Source: Streptomyces apocyni | Lineage (GTDB): Bacteria; Actinomycetota; Actinomycetes; Streptomycetales; Streptomycetaceae | DNA: 64,000 bases | Assembly (NCBI RefSeq): GCF_009739465.1 | Contig: NZ_WHOM01000066.1 | Coordinates: forward strand, 17,137-81,136 | Direction: 5' to 3' | Shown: piece after piece, positions 1-8,517 of the stretch | Layout: each line of letters opens with the position of its first letter | Position numbering within the stretch: the stretch's first letter is position 1 | Notes under the pieces: generated by a model | Told to the model about the DNA's origin: nothing | The model's database searches: none | Seen by the model: only the letters and a program-made list of their open reading frames with translations | Position numbers and translations under genes: made by a program

Positions 1-549
1 GGGGAGACCCTTGCCGTCGCCGAGTCGCTGACCGGCGGCCTGGTCGCGGCGGAGCTCACCGGGGTCGCTGGTGCGTCGAAGGCTTTCCGGGGGTCGGTGA
101 CCGCGTACGCGACCGAGCTCAAGCAGCGGCTGCTCGGGGTCGACCGCACCCTCCTGGCCGAGCGCGGCGCGGTGGACGCCGAGGTCGCACGGCAGATGGC
201 CCAGGGCGTACGCCGGGTGCTCGGGGCGGACTGGGGGATCGCGACCACTGGCGTCGCCGGCCCCGAGCCACAGGACGGGCAGCAGGTCGGTACGGTCTAT
301 GTCGCTGTGGCCGGAGGGACACCTGAGGTGGTATCCGGGATGGCCGAGACGGTATCCGGGATGGCTGGTTCCGGCTCTCTGGTGGGTGGGAAAGTCGTCC
401 GATTGCGGTTGAACGGCAGCCGCGCGGAAATCCGTAGAGAGAGTGTACGGAGCGTTTTCCAGCTGCTCGCGGCGGAGCTGACCACAGCGTCAGGCGAACT
501 GATCAAGAATGTGCGGGCACAGGATACGGAACAACACGGGGGGATTTGA
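1..549 (+). CDS. cinA: CinA C-terminal domain protein (5' partial)
   Basis: The reading frame is open from base 1, so the true start lies upstream; 182 residues are visible. The sequence ESLTGG followed by GSVTAYATELK and TTGVAGPEPQDGQQVGTVYVAV is the typical CinA C-terminal (PncC) nicotinamide-nucleotide amidohydrolase fold, which deamidates NMN to NaMN in pyridine nucleotide recycling. The family ends in a helix with FQLL, seen here near residue 155. A short duplication (VSGMAETVSGMAGSGSLVGG) sits in the loop before the last strand and is probably lineage-specific. In streptomycetes a pgsA-cinA-clgR order is common, and clgR follows here by about 110 bases. Family assignment is secure; whether an N-terminal MoCF domain exists upstream cannot be seen. 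Confidence 0.9.
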   Translation, partial: GETLAVAESLTGGLVAAELTGVAGASKAFRGSVTAYATELKQRLLGVDRTLLAERGAVDAEVARQMAQGVRRVLGADWGIATTGVAGPEPQDGQQVGTVYVAVAGGTPEVVSGMAETVSGMAGSGSLVGGKVVRLRLNGSRAEIRRESVRSVFQLLAAELTTASGELIKNVRAQDTEQHGGI

Positions 550-658
550 TGTTTACAGCCCTGAGTGAACACGACATCGCTCCCCGCACGGCCGCGTCGC
601 GAGGCGGTACGGTGGTGCATGAAGGATGCGGTTACACGGTCCGAGGAGGGAGCCACCG

Positions 659-1042
659 ATGATTCTGCTCCGTCGCCTGCTGGGTGACGTGCTGCGTCGG
701 CAGCGCCAGCGCCAGGGCCGTACTCTGCGCGAAGTCTCCTCGTCCGCCCGAGTCTCACTCGGCTATCTCTCCGAGGTGGAGCGGGGGCAGAAGGAGGCTT
801 CCTCCGAGCTGCTTTCCGCGATCTGCGACGCGCTTGACGTACGGATGTCCGAGCTCATGCGCGAAGTCAGCGACGAGCTTTCGCTCGCCGAACTGGCCGC
901 TTCGGCCGCGGCCGAGCCGGTGCGCGAGTCCGTACCGGCGAGGGTGCGACCGATGCTCAACGCGGTGTCCGTAACGGGTGTCCCACCGGAACGCGTCACG
1001 ATCAAGGCACCCGCCGAAGCAGTAGACGTCGTCGCAGCCTGA
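659..1042 (+). CDS. clgR: ClgR-type XRE family transcriptional regulator
   Basis: A 127-residue helix-turn-helix protein. The HTH spans about residues 9-63 (RRQRQRQGRTLREVSS, then GYLSEVERGQKEASSELL), the classic Cro/CI arrangement. ClgR activates clpP and other protease genes in actinobacteria. The C-terminus ends in VVAA; in Streptomyces ClgR a terminal Ala-Ala is reported as the signal for ClpP-dependent turnover, so the regulator is destroyed by the protease it induces. I chose ATG 659 because GAGGAGGG ends nine bases upstream; an in-frame ATG at 626 would add 11 residues and would bury that ribosome site. A strong terminator follows at 1059. Identity rests on size, HTH sequence, C-terminal tail and position after cinA. 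Confidence 0.9.
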   Translation: MILLRRLLGDVLRRQRQRQGRTLREVSSSARVSLGYLSEVERGQKEASSELLSAICDALDVRMSELMREVSDELSLAELAASAAAEPVRESVPARVRPMLNAVSVTGVPPERVTIKAPAEAVDVVAA

Positions 1043-1058
1043 CGATCGCTTGTGTGTG

Positions 1059-1090
1059 AACCCCGGCCGGGGCTCTCGGCCGGGGTTTTC
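1059..1090 (+). terminator. Rho-independent terminator after clgR
   Basis: An 11-bp perfect stem (AACCCCGGCCG at 1059-1069 with CGGCCGGGGTT at 1077-1087), a 7-base loop and a following TTTTC run. It lies 16 bases after the clgR stop and separates clgR from dps. Confidence 0.85.
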
Positions 1091-1125
1091 GCATGCCCGG
1101 GCCGGGGGCGCTGCTTGCCTTGGCG

Positions 1126-1170
1126 TCTGATCTGGGCGTCTCTGGTCTGGGCGCCTCCGATCTGGGCTTC
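1126..1170. repeat. Three imperfect 15-bp tandem repeats upstream of dps
   Basis: TCTGATCTGGGCGTC, TCTGGTCTGGGCGCC and TCCGATCTGGGCTTC stand head to tail with no spacer. They lie between the clgR terminator and the dps start, 83 to 127 bases upstream of the dps start codon, where regulator binding sites would be expected. No function is known to me. Confidence 0.75.
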
Positions 1171-1252
1171 TCTGAGTCGATATGACCGGTAGTGAGCGCT
1201 GTGTCATGGTTAGTGAGTACTCGGGGAAGTGCTGACGGTTGGAGGAAGCCGT

Positions 1253-1723
1253 ATGTACGTTGTGAAGAGCCCGCTCCCCGACGCGGATCTGAAGACGGTC
1301 TCCGAGGCGCTGCAGGGGGCGCTGGTGGACCTGGTGGACCTTTCGCTGGTGGCCAAGCAGATCCACTGGAACGTGGTCGGCCCGCGCTTCCGCTCCGTAC
1401 ATTTGCAGCTCGACGAGGTCGTGGACTCGGCCCGGCGGCACTCTGACACGGTCGCGGAGCGGGCCTCGACGCTCGGGGTGTCTCCGGACGGGCGGGTGGC
1501 GACGGTGGCGCAGAGCAGCGGAATCGGGGCGGTGTCCGGGGGGTGGGTGAAGGACACGGACGCGGTGGGTGCCCTGGTCGACGCGCTGGGTGCGGTGATC
1601 GCGCGGATGCGGGATCGGGTCGGGGCGACCGGGGAGCCGGACCCCGTGAGTCAGGACATCTTCATCGGGATCACGGCGGATCTTGAGAAGCATCATTGGA
1701 TGTTTCAGGCCGAGAACGGCTGA
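1253..1723 (+). CDS. dps: Dps family DNA-binding ferritin-like protein
   Basis: A 156-residue miniferritin. All five ferroxidase ligands are present at canonical spacing: His38 (in QIHWN), His50, Asp54, Asp65 and Glu69. Dps dodecamers oxidise Fe(II) with peroxide, store iron and compact DNA during stress and sporulation. Streptomyces carries several paralogues; the lack of long N- or C-terminal tails and the position next to clgR suggest the DpsC type, which I offer from memory of S. coelicolor gene order. ATG 1253 is preferred over the in-frame GTG 1229 because GGAGG lies at 1241-1245, seven bases upstream. It has its own upstream region with tandem repeats and is probably monocistronic. Confidence 0.93.
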   Translation: MYVVKSPLPDADLKTVSEALQGALVDLVDLSLVAKQIHWNVVGPRFRSVHLQLDEVVDSARRHSDTVAERASTLGVSPDGRVATVAQSSGIGAVSGGWVKDTDAVGALVDALGAVIARMRDRVGATGEPDPVSQDIFIGITADLEKHHWMFQAENG

Positions 1724-1871
1724 CAGCGCTTTGGGTGCTTGCGGAGCGCCCAGCGCCTCCAGCGCCTCCAGTGCCCCCAGTGCCTCCTGTGCGCCCTCCC
1801 GCCCGGTGATCGCGCGGGCTTAGCGTCGGTCGTCGGTCTTCGGTCGGGGGAGGCTCTTCGGAGGAGGCTCT

Positions 1872-2123
1872 ATGGAGTGGCGCGGACTGCGGCGGTGGTC
1901 CATACCCCGGGCGCTGGTGGTGCCGCTGGCGCTGGGGCTTGGCGCGGTGTGGTGGTGGGCCGTGCTGCGGCTGGCTGTGGTGCCTGAGCGGTCGGGGGTG
2001 GTGGAGGGCGCGGTCGCGGTGGGGGGATGGGGGCTCAGCCTGCTGCCCCTGCACTGTGTGCCGAAGCCGGCTACCAGGGCATGGCGACGCCGCCGTTCGG
2101 ACGCAGGATCTGGCCCGTCGTGA
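1872..2123 (+). CDS. Small hypothetical membrane protein
   Basis: An 83-residue frame with GAGGAGG five bases before its ATG. It starts with a basic stretch (MEWRGLRRWSIPR), then a Leu/Ala/Trp-rich segment at residues 14-38 that fits one membrane helix, a second hydrophobic stretch at 42-62, and a basic tail. Third-position G+C is high through the first 60 codons. Its 3' end overlaps the convergent SDR gene by 53 bases, an uncommon but real arrangement in compact genomes. No family is recognised. It could be spurious, but the ribosome site and codon bias argue for it. Confidence 0.55.
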   Translation: MEWRGLRRWSIPRALVVPLALGLGAVWWWAVLRLAVVPERSGVVEGAVAVGGWGLSLLPLHCVPKPATRAWRRRRSDAGSGPS

Positions 2124-2838
2124 AGGGCGAGGCGTCGGATGCCAGGTGCAGGACGGCGTGCGCGATGTCCTCAGGCTCGCCGACTCGGCCCAGCGGTGAC
2201 CTGCGGGACATCAGCGCCGCGGTGTGGGCCTGGGCTTCGCTGTTGTTGTGCCGCTCGGTCATCGGGGTGCGGACCCAGCCCGGGGCGACGGCGTTGACGC
2301 GGATGCCGTGCGGGCCGATCTCGATGGCCAGGGTCTTGGTGAGCTGGACGATGGCCGCCTTGGAGGCGCCGTAGCAGAGCAGGCCCGGGGCGCCGGTGTC
2401 GATGGCTCCAGAGGCCATGGTGATGAGGCTGCCGCGGGTTCCGGTGGCGATCATCCGGCGGGCCGCCTCCTGGCAGGCGTACAGGATGCCCTTGAAGTTG
2501 ACCGCGAACACGCGGTCGATGTCCTCGTCCCGGGTCTCCAGGACCGGGCTGCTGTGCATGACACCGGCGATCGCCGCCATGATGTCCAGCCGTTCCGGTT
2601 GGCTGATCGCGGTCTTGAGCTGGGTGCGGTCGGTGACGTCCAGTGGGTGGGTGTACGCCGTGCCGCCCGTGGCCTTGATCGTGGCGGCGGTCTCGTGCAG
2701 GCCGATCTCGTCGCGGTCCGCGCAGTGCACGGTGGCGCCCGCCTGGGCGAGGAGTATCGCGCTCGCGCGGCCTATGCCGCTCGCTGCGCCGGTGAGGAAC
2801 GCGGTGCGGCCGGTGAGGTCGTACGCCTTGACGGGCAT
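2071..2838 (-). CDS. Short-chain dehydrogenase/reductase (SDR)
   Basis: A 255-residue classical SDR. The dinucleotide-binding motif TGAASGIG is at residues 16-23, the family Asn-containing AVNFKG strand near 115, catalytic Ser in TMASGAI, and the YGASK active site near 156-160. The PGWVRTPMT and GQILRPNGG segments match the usual substrate lid and C-terminal end. Substrate cannot be deduced. ATG 2838 fits the family N-terminus; an alternative TTG at 2874 with GCAGG close by would add 12 residues. It lies 80 bases downstream of nei on the same strand, so it may be the last gene of an lhr-nei-SDR unit, although a functional link is not evident. Confidence 0.9.
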   Translation of the reverse strand: MPVKAYDLTGRTAFLTGAASGIGRASAILLAQAGATVHCADRDEIGLHETAATIKATGGTAYTHPLDVTDRTQLKTAISQPERLDIMAAIAGVMHSSPVLETRDEDIDRVFAVNFKGILYACQEAARRMIATGTRGSLITMASGAIDTGAPGLLCYGASKAAIVQLTKTLAIEIGPHGIRVNAVAPGWVRTPMTERHNNSEAQAHTAALMSRRSPLGRVGEPEDIAHAVLHLASDASPFTTGQILRPNGGVAMPW

Positions 2839-2918
2839 GACCGGACCGTACGAGGTCTTCTGACGGGTCGTCAATTACCTGCACGGGATTGATGGGGGCG
2901 ACGGGGCGGGTCGCCTGG

Positions 2919-3713
2919 CTACGGGGTGGGGCCGAGCTGGCAGCGGGGGCACCAGTAGGTCGGGCGGTCGCGGGCGGGGGCGCCCTGGTTCGCGGTGCGG
3001 ATCGGGGTGCCGCAGCGCAGACAGGGGCGGGACACGCGCCCGTAGACGTACAGGCGGGGGTCGCGTCGGCCGGTCGTGCTGCGGGCGGGGCGGTCACGGT
3101 TGGCCTCGAGGAGTCTTCTGGCGGCGGTGACCAGGCGTTCGACGGTGGCCGTCGGGAGCTCGCCGATCGGGAACCAGGGAGTGGTGGCGGCCAGGAAGCA
3201 CAGCTCGGACTTGTACACGTTGCCGATGCCCGCGAGGTTGCGCTGGTCGAGCAGGGCCTCGCCGAGCGGGCGCGCGGGGTCCTGGAGAAGGTTGCGCACG
3301 GCGGTCTCCTGGTCCCAGTCGGGGCCCAGGAGGTCGGGGCCGAGGTGGCCTACGGCCTGAGTCTCGTCTTGGGTGCGGAGCAGTTCGAGTACAGGTAGGC
3401 GGTAGCCGACGGCGGTGTGCTCGACGGTGCCGAGGATCGCCCGGATCTGATGGGCAGGGCCGCCGCTCCAGCGCTCACCGGGGGCGTAGACCTTCCAGGC
3501 CCCGTCCATCCGTAGATGCGAGTGCAGGGTGAGGCCACCCTCGATACGGGTGAGGAGGTGCTTGCCGCGGGCGGTGACGTCCAGGACGGTCCGGCCGGTG
3601 AGGTCGGCCGTGGCGTACTGGGGCACGCGTAGATCCGAGCGGGTCAGGACACGGCCCGCGAGCGCGCTGTGCAGCCGCCGGGCGGCCTGGTGGACGGTGT
3701 CTCCCTCGGGCAT
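2919..3713 (-). CDS. nei: Endonuclease VIII / formamidopyrimidine-type DNA glycosylase
   Basis: A 264-residue Fpg/Nei enzyme that removes oxidised pyrimidines from DNA and nicks the abasic strand. The N-terminus MPEGDTVHQAA gives the catalytic Pro2 (after Met removal, Schiff base) and Glu3, and the Nei-type spacing. LLDQRNLAGIGNVYKSE is the conserved helix-two-turn-helix, and the C-terminal zinc finger has CLRC and CPRC pairs. It follows lhr on the minus strand with a 69-base gap, and actinobacterial nei and lhr are frequent neighbours, so the pair probably serves base-excision and strand-break repair together. Confidence 0.93.
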   Translation of the reverse strand: MPEGDTVHQAARRLHSALAGRVLTRSDLRVPQYATADLTGRTVLDVTARGKHLLTRIEGGLTLHSHLRMDGAWKVYAPGERWSGGPAHQIRAILGTVEHTAVGYRLPVLELLRTQDETQAVGHLGPDLLGPDWDQETAVRNLLQDPARPLGEALLDQRNLAGIGNVYKSELCFLAATTPWFPIGELPTATVERLVTAARRLLEANRDRPARSTTGRRDPRLYVYGRVSRPCLRCGTPIRTANQGAPARDRPTYWCPRCQLGPTP

Positions 3714-3782
3714 GGGGCCAGGGTGACATGGGCGCGCCCTGGATCTCCCGCGTCACGCGCGCCCGGGTCACGCCCGCCCGCG

Positions 3783-6700
3783 TCACGCGCGCATGCGCAG
3801 GCCGCGCGGGGTGGCGTGGAAGCCCGCGGACTCCAGCAGGCGGCCGAGCGGGGAGGTCAGGGCGGCCGCGCCGTTGATGCGCTCCACGGTGACCGTGCCG
3901 AGGGCTCCCGCGCTGGCCGCGGACGCCAGGGCCGCGGCGGCGGTGTGGAGCCGGGAGTCGTCCGCCGCGGTCTCGTCCTCGGGGTCGGTGGGCCAGGCGA
4001 GGAGGGACTTGCCGCCGCGCTCCATGTACAGCGCGAGGACGCCGTCGACCAGGACGACCAGCGAGCCCGCCTTACGGCCTGGTTTGTGGCTGGCCTGCGC
4101 GGGAGGTTCCGGCCAGGGAAGCGCCGCGCCGTAGGCGTTCGCCGGGTCGGCCGCCGCGAGGACCGTCGCACGCGGACCTTCGTGGCTGTCGCCGCGGTCG
4201 CGGGCGTTCGCCGCCGCACGCAGCCGGTCCACCGCGCCGTCCATCGCGAACTGGGCCGCGCCGAGACCTTCGACGACATAGCCGCGCCGGGCCTGACCGC
4301 TGTCCTCGAAGGCGGACAGGACGCGGTACGTGGCCGCGAAGCCGCCCTCGACCCCCTCCGCGGCGACCGCGCCCCCGGTGACGACGCCATGGCGGTCGAG
4401 GAGCGTACGCGCTCGGGCGTGGGCGCGCGTCGTGGCGTCGGGTTCGCGGTCCGGGAGCAGCGACCAGCGGCCCGCGACGGTCGGCGGGCCGGTGCGCGAC
4501 ACCGGGCGGGCGGCGCCGGTGAGCGAGCCGTACCGGCCGCGGGGGACGGTGCGCTTGGCGCGGTGCGCGGTCGAGCCGGCGGTGCGGCCTGAGCCGAGCA
4601 GGGAGCGCATCGGGGCGAGGGTGTCGTTGGTGAGCCGTCCGGACCAGGCCAGCTCCCAGAGCGCGTCGGCCAGTTGTGGATCGGTGGCGTCGGGGTGGGT
4701 GGTGGCGCGGACCTGGTCGGTGATCTGACGGAAGAACAGGCCGTACCCGCCCGAGAGCGCGTCCAGAACGGACTGGTGGAGCGCGGTGAGTTCCAGCGGG
4801 TGGGGTTCGGGCAGCAGCAGGGGTGCGGAGTCGGCCAGATACAGCGACAGCCAGCCGTCTTTGCCGGGCAGCGCCCCGGCCCCCGCCCACACCACCTCTC
4901 CGGTGGTGGTGAGTTCATCGAGCAGCGCGGGGGTGTAGCCCTGCACGCGGGACGGCAGCACGAGTTTCTCCAGCGCCGACGCGGGGACCGTGGCGCCCTG
5001 CAACTGCTCGATGGCGCGCACCAGTCCGTCGATGCCCCGCAGCCCGTGCCCGCCCAGGTGCTGCCACTGAGGCAGGAACCCGGCGAGCGCGGCGGGCGGC
5101 ACCGGCTCCAGCTCCTGGCGCAGGGCGGCCAGGGAGCGGCGCCTGAGCCGTCTGAGGACGGTGGCGTCGCACCACTCCTGGCCGATCCCGGCCGGGTGGA
5201 ACTCGCCTTGTACGACACGGCCATGGGCGGCCAGGCGCTGGAGGGCGCCTTCGGTCACGGCCGTGCCGAGGCCGAAGCGGGCGGCCGCGGCGACCGAGGT
5301 GAACGGGCCGTGCGTACGGGCGTAGCGGGCGAGCAGGTCGCCGAGCGGGTCCTTGACTGGTTCGGTGAACGCCTCTGGCACCCCCACGGGAAGGGCTGTG
5401 CCGAGCGCGTCACGCAGGCGGCCCGCGTCCTCGATCGCCGCCCAGTGGTCGGCCCCCGCGATACGGACCCGGATGGCCCGGCGAGCCCTGCCCAGCTGCC
5501 CGGCCCAGTCCGGGTCGGCGCCGCGCTCGGCCAGCTCCTCCGCGGTGAGTGGGCCGAGCAGTCGCAGCAGGTCGGCCACGCCTTCGGCGTCCTTGACGCG
5601 CCGGTCGTCGGTGCGCCACTGCACCTCGCGTTCCAGCTCGGTGAGTACCTCGGCGTCCAGGAGTTCGCGTAGTTCGGCCTGGCCGAGGAGTTCGGCCAGC
5701 AGGCGCGAGTCCAGCGACAGGGCAGCGGCGCGCCGCTCGGCGAGCGGTGAGTCTCCCTCGTAGAGGAACTGTGCGACATAGCCGAAGAGCAGCGAGCGGG
5801 CGAAAGGCGACGGCTCGGGAGTGGTCACCTCGACCAGGCGGACACGGCGGGCTTCGATGTCACCCATGAGGTCCGTGAGCCCGGGGACGTCGAAGACATC
5901 CTGGAGGCATTCACGCACGGCCTCCAGGACGATCGGGAACGAGCCGAACTCGCTGGCCACTTGGAGGAGCTGCGAGGCGCGCTGGCGCTGCTGCCACAGC
6001 GGGGTGCGCTTGCCCGGGTTGCGGCGCGGCAGCAGCAGGGCGCGGGCGGCACACTCACGGAAACGGGAGGCGAACAGGGCCGAGCCGCCCACCTGGTCGG
6101 TGACGAGCTGATGGACCTCCCCCTGGTCGAAGGCGACATCGGCGGCGCCAACCGGAGCCTGCTCCGAGTCGTACTCCAGGCCGGGTTTCGAGGGCTCCTG
6201 GTCAAGGAGATCGAGTCCCAGCAGGTCGGCGTCGGGTAGCCGTAGCACCAGGCCGTCGTCGGCGTGCACGACCTGCGCGTCCATGCCGTACCGCTCGGTG
6301 AGTCTGGCTGCCAGGGCCAGCGCCCACGGGGCGTGCACCTGGGCGCCGAAGGGGGAGTGCACCACGACGCGCCAGTCGCCGAGCTCGTCACGGAAGCGCT
6401 CGACCACGATGGTCCGGTCGTCCGGCACATGGCCACAGGCCTTGCGCTGCTCGTCGAGATACGCGAGGACGTTGTCCGCCGCCCAGGTGTCCAGGCCCGC
6501 GTCCGCCAGCCGCCGCCGGGCCTCCTGCGCGGGGGCTCCACCGATCTCGCGCAGGAACGCGCCCAGCGCGCGGCCCAGTTCCAGCGGGCGGCCCAGCTGG
6601 TCGCCCTTCCAGAACGGCAGCCGCCCGGGGACGCCTGGCGCGGGTGAGACCAGGACACGGTCGCGGGTGATGTCCTCGATGCGCCAGGAGCTGGTGCCGA

Positions 6701-8426
6701 GGGTGAACACATCGCCGACCCGGGACTCGTAGACCATCTCCTCGTCCAACTCCCCGACCCGGCCACCGCCCTTCTTCGGGTCGGCTCCCGCGAGGAACAC
6801 GCCGAACAGCCCGCGATCGGGAATCGTGCCGCCCGAGGTGACGGCGAGGCGCTGCGCGCCGGGGCGCCCGGTGACCGTACCGGCGACCCGGTCCCACACG
6901 ACGCGCGGGCGCAGCTCGGCGAACGCGTCGGACGGATAGCGGCCCGCGAGCATGTCCAGGACCGCGTGGAACGCGGACTCCGGGAGCGCGGCGAAGGGTG
7001 CCGCCCGGCGGGCTACCGCCAGGAGATCGTCCACCTGCCAGGTGTCGAGGGCGACCATGGCGACGAGCTGCTGGGCCAGCACATCCAGCGGGTTGGCGGG
7101 CACCCGGAGCGACTCGATGCCGCCCGTGCGCATCCGCTCGGTGACCACGGCGGCTTGCACCAGATCGCCGCGGTACTTGGGGAAGACCACGCCCGTGGAG
7201 ACCGCGCCCACCTGGTGCCCGGCCCGGCCGACGCGCTGCAGTCCGGAGGCGACCGACGGGGGAGACTCGACCTGCACCACCAGGTCCACCGCGCCCATGT
7301 CGATGCCCAGCTCCAGGCTCGATGTGGCCACGACGGCTGGGAGGCGCCCCGCCTTGAGGTCCTCCTCGACCAGGGCGCGCTGTTCCTTGGAGACCGAGCC
7401 GTGGTGTGCGCGGGCCAGGACCGGCGGGGCGCCCTTGGCGGCGCCCGACTCGGCCATCAGCTCGGCGGGAGAGTGGGCCTCGGGGAGCGGCTCACCTGTC
7501 GCCCGTTCGTAGGCGATCTCGTTGAGGCGGTTGCACAACCGCTCCGCGAGGCGCCGGGAGTTGGCGAAGACGATCGTGGAGCGGTGCGCCTGGACCAGGT
7601 CGGCGATCCTCTCCTCGACGTGGGGCCAGATGGAGGGGCGCTCGCCCTCGTCCTGGCCGGAGCCGGTGGCCGGTGAACCACCCAGCTCCCCCAGGTCCTC
7701 CACCGGGACGACCACCGAGAGGTCGAACTCCTTGCCCGACGGCGGCTGGACGATCTCCACCCGGCGCCGCGGCGAGAGATACCGCGCCACCTCGTCCACC
7801 GGGCGGACCGTCGCCGACAGGCCGATGCGGCGGGCCGGGCGCGGCAACAACTCGTCCAGCCGCTCCAGGGAGAGCGCCAGATGCGCCCCGCGCTTGGTGC
7901 CCGCCACCGCGTGCACCTCGTCCAGGATCACGGTCTCGATGCCTGTCAGGGCCTCCCGGGTGGCCGAGGTCAGCATCAGGAACAGCGACTCGGGGGTGGT
8001 GATCAGAATGTCTGGTGGTTTGGTCGCCAGGGAGCGCCGCTCAGCGGCCGGGGTGTCCCCGGAACGGATTCCCACCCTCACCTCGGGCTCCGGCAGGTCC
8101 AGGCGCACGGACTCCTGCCGGATGCCGGTCAGCGGAGAGCGCAGATTGCGCTCCACGTCGACCGCGAGGGCCTTCAGCGGTGAGATGTACAGCACCCGGC
8201 AGCGTTTCTTGGGGTCCGCGGGCGGCGGTGTGCTGGCGAGCGAGTCGAGCGCGGAGAGGAAGGCGGCCAGCGTCTTGCCCGAACCGGTCGGAGCCACGAC
8301 CAGCACGTCCGACCCCTCTCCGATCGCCCGCCAGGCGCCCTCCTGGGCGGCCGTGGGCGCGGAGAAGGCCCCCGTGAACCAACTGCGGGTCGCGAGGGAG
8401 AACGAGTCGAGCGCTTTCCCGGTCAT
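3783..8426 (-). CDS. lhr: Large ATP-dependent helicase Lhr
   Basis: A 1547-residue superfamily 2 DNA helicase. Walker A APTGSGKT is at residues 45-52, motif II DEVH near 170, motif III SAT (GLSATVRP) near 205, and motif VI in VQRVGRAGHQVG. The long C-terminal half is the Lhr core/extension found in the actinobacterial 'large helicase related' enzymes, which unwind DNA and RNA:DNA hybrids 3'-5' and are induced by DNA damage in mycobacteria. I chose ATG 8426 because GGGG stands just upstream and because translation upstream of it (to 8519) has no family character and overlaps the divergent araC-type gene. A strong promoter was not identified in the 91-base divergent gap. Confidence 0.95.
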   Translation of the reverse strand: MTGKALDSFSLATRSWFTGAFSAPTAAQEGAWRAIGEGSDVLVVAPTGSGKTLAAFLSALDSLASTPPPADPKKRCRVLYISPLKALAVDVERNLRSPLTGIRQESVRLDLPEPEVRVGIRSGDTPAAERRSLATKPPDILITTPESLFLMLTSATREALTGIETVILDEVHAVAGTKRGAHLALSLERLDELLPRPARRIGLSATVRPVDEVARYLSPRRRVEIVQPPSGKEFDLSVVVPVEDLGELGGSPATGSGQDEGERPSIWPHVEERIADLVQAHRSTIVFANSRRLAERLCNRLNEIAYERATGEPLPEAHSPAELMAESGAAKGAPPVLARAHHGSVSKEQRALVEEDLKAGRLPAVVATSSLELGIDMGAVDLVVQVESPPSVASGLQRVGRAGHQVGAVSTGVVFPKYRGDLVQAAVVTERMRTGGIESLRVPANPLDVLAQQLVAMVALDTWQVDDLLAVARRAAPFAALPESAFHAVLDMLAGRYPSDAFAELRPRVVWDRVAGTVTGRPGAQRLAVTSGGTIPDRGLFGVFLAGADPKKGGGRVGELDEEMVYESRVGDVFTLGTSSWRIEDITRDRVLVSPAPGVPGRLPFWKGDQLGRPLELGRALGAFLREIGGAPAQEARRRLADAGLDTWAADNVLAYLDEQRKACGHVPDDRTIVVERFRDELGDWRVVVHSPFGAQVHAPWALALAARLTERYGMDAQVVHADDGLVLRLPDADLLGLDLLDQEPSKPGLEYDSEQAPVGAADVAFDQGEVHQLVTDQVGGSALFASRFRECAARALLLPRRNPGKRTPLWQQRQRASQLLQVASEFGSFPIVLEAVRECLQDVFDVPGLTDLMGDIEARRVRLVEVTTPEPSPFARSLLFGYVAQFLYEGDSPLAERRAAALSLDSRLLAELLGQAELRELLDAEVLTELEREVQWRTDDRRVKDAEGVADLLRLLGPLTAEELAERGADPDWAGQLGRARRAIRVRIAGADHWAAIEDAGRLRDALGTALPVGVPEAFTEPVKDPLGDLLARYARTHGPFTSVAAAARFGLGTAVTEGALQRLAAHGRVVQGEFHPAGIGQEWCDATVLRRLRRRSLAALRQELEPVPPAALAGFLPQWQHLGGHGLRGIDGLVRAIEQLQGATVPASALEKLVLPSRVQGYTPALLDELTTTGEVVWAGAGALPGKDGWLSLYLADSAPLLLPEPHPLELTALHQSVLDALSGGYGLFFRQITDQVRATTHPDATDPQLADALWELAWSGRLTNDTLAPMRSLLGSGRTAGSTAHRAKRTVPRGRYGSLTGAARPVSRTGPPTVAGRWSLLPDREPDATTRAHARARTLLDRHGVVTGGAVAAEGVEGGFAATYRVLSAFEDSGQARRGYVVEGLGAAQFAMDGAVDRLRAAANARDRGDSHEGPRATVLAAADPANAYGAALPWPEPPAQASHKPGRKAGSLVVLVDGVLALYMERGGKSLLAWPTDPEDETAADDSRLHTAAAALASAASAGALGTVTVERINGAAALTSPLGRLLESAGFHATPRGLRMRA

Positions 8427-8517
8427 GGTCCCCATCGTGCACCGCACCACTGACAATCGCCCGGACCTGGGGAAATCCACGGGCCGGACCACTTGTCCCG
8501 TGCCACACAATGGACGC

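Noticed and set aside
755..1696. Minus-strand frame over clgR and dps
   Set aside because: Crosses two genes and a terminator; composition is that of an antisense shadow.
7522..8517. Long in-frame extension upstream of the AraC-type regulator
   Set aside because: It lies antisense to lhr and carries no family similarity; homology begins at ATG 8518.
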